From Xenococcaceae cyanobacterium MO_188.B32 (GTDB lineage: Bacteria > Cyanobacteriota > Cyanobacteriia > Cyanobacteriales > Xenococcaceae), in assembly GCA_030065635.1 (NCBI GenBank), contig JASJDJ010000029.1:1-57115 (forward strand): a stretch of DNA of 57,115 nucleotides, given 5' to 3'. This document shows positions 55,421 through 57,115 of this stretch, one piece after another (position 1 is the first letter of the stretch; each line of letters opens with the position of its first letter). The notes beneath the pieces were generated by a model. It saw only the letters and a program-made list of their open reading frames with translations. It did no database searches and was not told the origin of the DNA. The position numbers and the translations under genes were made by a program.

Positions 55421-56863
55421 CTATTTATTTCCCAAAGAGAATTGCTGACTAGACCGCTGCTCTAGCATTACCGCAACTTTAGCCTCTTCTGTCTCAACAA
55501 CTCGCTTGTACATCTCCTCACGAAACTTTGAGGGTATAGTATCAATCTGCTGTTTCATCACAGATTCAATCGTACCGGAGGCTGTACCTTCACTACCTTT
55601 TTTACCACCGGCCAAATATTTATACCCTTTGCTTCTGTGAGACAGACGGAACATCCTCAACAGATTAATACCGCGATTATAAGCTTCATGGAGTTCTGAA
55701 TATTGGCTGACTAAGGCTCTCAGCGCACATCCAACTAGCTCCATTGCCAGAGAGAATTGACGCATAAACTGAGGCATGCGTGCTCGATTTTTCCTGAGTG
55801 TTGCATACATTAGTGACGAACCTTGAATCTGGAAAAATGCATCCAAGGCATTGATCAGGAGGGTCTGAGTACCTGATGGTCCGCTACCACCATTGATCTG
55901 CCAAGTGTGTGGAGCTTCCACCGCATCTACCCAAATAGTAGAGCTGACATCTTGCTCTCGCATTTTAAAGAAAATATCAAACGCAACTTTGGTCTGAGCT
56001 GCTATCTGATTGAGAATTAAATTTATGTGGGAGATAGCTCCTGAAGTTACTCCTTCTGTATCGATCTTGTTCATTAACTCCGCGCATTCGCTCATTTTGA
56101 GATAGATGTATTTCCCTTGTGCTTCCATCTGCCCAAAGACGAGATTAAAATTCTCTTCTGTCTTGCGCCATTCAGGAGTTTGATTAAATACCCAGCGTGT
56201 TCGGTTGGGTAGAATTAGTTTTTCCTCTGGTACTATGAATTGATTACTAGGAGTATTGGTTCGGTAGCAGTTGAGTAGATTAAGAGAGAACATGCAGCCA
56301 CCATCACCTGAGATTTGGAGATGTTCATGTATGCGTCGCCAGAGACCAATCATCAGAGGAGGAAAATCGATGTAAGATTCCTCTCTAGCTTGCGGAAGAA
56401 CTGGTATTGTTCCCCAGCGAAAGGCATGACCTAGATAGGTTAATGTGGCTAGCAATCCACAGAGAACGGGATGAAAGCTTAAGTCTTCATAAGAACTAGT
56501 GGTCACAAGTTCTTCTAGGACTGCAAAGGACTCCTCTGCTAAGTCGGTATTGAGATTAGCCAGTTGCTGCTCAACCCACTCTCGATACTCATAAGGACTA
56601 CTGGCAAGGTGTAGTCGTTGTGGTGTTTCCTGAGCAATATCAATCCATACTTGAAAGATTGCTGGTAATTCAAAATCTGGCTGTGGTGGCCAGTGCTGTG
56701 TCTTGAGTAATTTTTGCGTTTTTTTGAGAGTGGGTAAAACTGCTGTAAGCTCAGAAAGATGTTGTTTAAGCTGACCCTCACCCCTATCCAGCCAATCGTT
56801 GCCTACATCGCCACCTTCGCCACCACTGACAAAATCATGATTGTTAGTATCAAAAGTATCCAT
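55421..56863 (-). CDS. Indoleamine 2,3-dioxygenase-like heme protein
   Basis: A 480-aa protein. The C-terminal half aligns by eye with indoleamine 2,3-dioxygenase (IDO): GGSGPSGTQTLLINALDAFF matches the GGSAGQSS..FD.LLGIQ block, LRKNRARMPQFMRQF the MR..MP..HR.FL block, and LHEAYNRGINLLRMFRLSHR the LREAYDACVKALVSLRSYH block with the proximal heme His at about 409. KGSEGTASG replaces the GTGGT loop. The HR pair near FL is MR here. It should be a heme enzyme; tryptophan oxidation or a related indole reaction is possible but unproven. It stands alone next to the window-end MITE. Confidence 0.7.
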   Translation of the reverse strand: MDTFDTNNHDFVSGGEGGDVGNDWLDRGEGQLKQHLSELTAVLPTLKKTQKLLKTQHWPPQPDFELPAIFQVWIDIAQETPQRLHLASSPYEYREWVEQQLANLNTDLAEESFAVLEELVTTSSYEDLSFHPVLCGLLATLTYLGHAFRWGTIPVLPQAREESYIDFPPLMIGLWRRIHEHLQISGDGGCMFSLNLLNCYRTNTPSNQFIVPEEKLILPNRTRWVFNQTPEWRKTEENFNLVFGQMEAQGKYIYLKMSECAELMNKIDTEGVTSGAISHINLILNQIAAQTKVAFDIFFKMREQDVSSTIWVDAVEAPHTWQINGGSGPSGTQTLLINALDAFFQIQGSSLMYATLRKNRARMPQFMRQFSLAMELVGCALRALVSQYSELHEAYNRGINLLRMFRLSHRSKGYKYLAGGKKGSEGTASGTIESVMKQQIDTIPSKFREEMYKRVVETEEAKVAVMLEQRSSQQFSLGNK

Positions 56864-56982
56864 TTCTGTGTTCCTCGGAGTAAATTGTTTTCAAAGCGTG
56901 AACGTAGTGTTTCTGTCATCTTTCTGGTTTTACTTATAAGGAATAATCAGGATTAAATCGGGAAGAGAGGGAGAAAAATTAG

Positions 56983-57115
56983 CGGGACTTTGACAATTTT
57001 ACCTATCAAAAAGGGGTGAAAGCCTTGCCAGACGCCGAATTTACCTCGAAGAGGTAAATTCGCCTGAAACCCAGATATATTAAGGATTTAGCTATTTTGA
57101 GGTTAAACCATTAAT
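56983..57115. mobile_element. Partial MITE copy at right window edge
   Basis: The terminal repeat cgggactttgacaa (56983-56996) begins directly after ttag (56979-56982). Then come tcaaaaaggggtgaaagcct (57006-57025), the 12-bp stem with loop gaa (57036-57062) and 53 nt equal to 28-80 of the window. Joined with 81-129, the complete element would be about 182 bp. The gap 56864-56982 has no gene. Confidence 0.75.

Overview
The window comes from a cyanobacterium, most likely a low-GC unicellular or pleurocapsalean type, although the exact genus cannot be read from the sequence. Evidence: a photosystem I PsaK gene, a CobA-HemD fusion, cyanobacterial DUF1517, DUF1830, DUF4079 and DICT proteins, GpgS, a ThiD2-ThiE fusion, heptamer tandem repeats and many HIP1 octamers (GCGATCGC). 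Most of it is chromosomal housekeeping sequence, but it is unusually rich in small repeats, miniature inverted-repeat elements and dead genes.

Layout. 1-3.3 kb: a partial MITE, a broken LysR gene, an HxlR regulator with a clear operator, and a two-gene operon (enoyl-CoA hydratase family, quinone-reductase-type dehydrogenase). 3.3-7.1 kb: DUF72, GpgS (compatible solute) and CobA-HemD (siroheme/tetrapyrrole). 7.2-8.6 kb: two converging genes that both end at one junction. 8.9-12.1 kb: a large GH9 endoglucanase with two CBM2 modules. 12.4-17.8 kb: two AAA_35-type STAND/vMAP NTPases, one carrying 14 WD40 repeats, separated by a MITE. 18.4-19.0 kb: a P-type ATPase relic behind a Fur-box-like sequence. 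19-31.4 kb: DUF1517, thiS, thiE, cysE, a BNR-repeat protein, a TIGR03960-type radical SAM protein, a STAS protein and lpxD. 31.5-40.5 kb: methyltransferase, VOC protein, a shattered substrate-binding-protein gene, DUF4079, DUF1830, a radical SAM protein, a DICT-HD protein, a pentapeptide protein and psaK. 41-46 kb: alternating relics and intact membrane proteins. 46-50.3 kb: polA with a stand-alone TnpB element inserted 69 bp or less upstream. 51.4-52.7 kb: ISAs1-like and IS5-like transposase relics. 52.7-56.9 kb: ATP-grasp protein, DUF2256, isoaspartyl peptidase, and a protein that matches the indoleamine 2,3-dioxygenase fold family, including the proximal heme histidine.

The strongest recurring signal is not a gene. 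Three small palindromic elements (23, 23 and 46 bp) each sit exactly inside a HIP1 octamer, splitting GCGATCGC into GCGATC...GATCGC, as expected for insertion with a 4-bp GATC duplication. The 46-bp copy reads as one element nested inside another with a CGCA duplication. One copy adds nine in-frame residues to a BNR-repeat protein, which the other repeats of that protein reveal, and one splits the conserved DRNINAAINV segment of a TnpB relic. A separate 44-bp palindrome broke the LysR gene with a TTGA duplication. A larger G-rich palindrome family occurs three times, once inside the radical SAM gene.

Both window ends lie in copies of the same roughly 182-bp MITE, and the first and last 80 bases are the same except that the 3-nt hairpin loop is inverted. 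No tRNA, rRNA or CRISPR array was seen.
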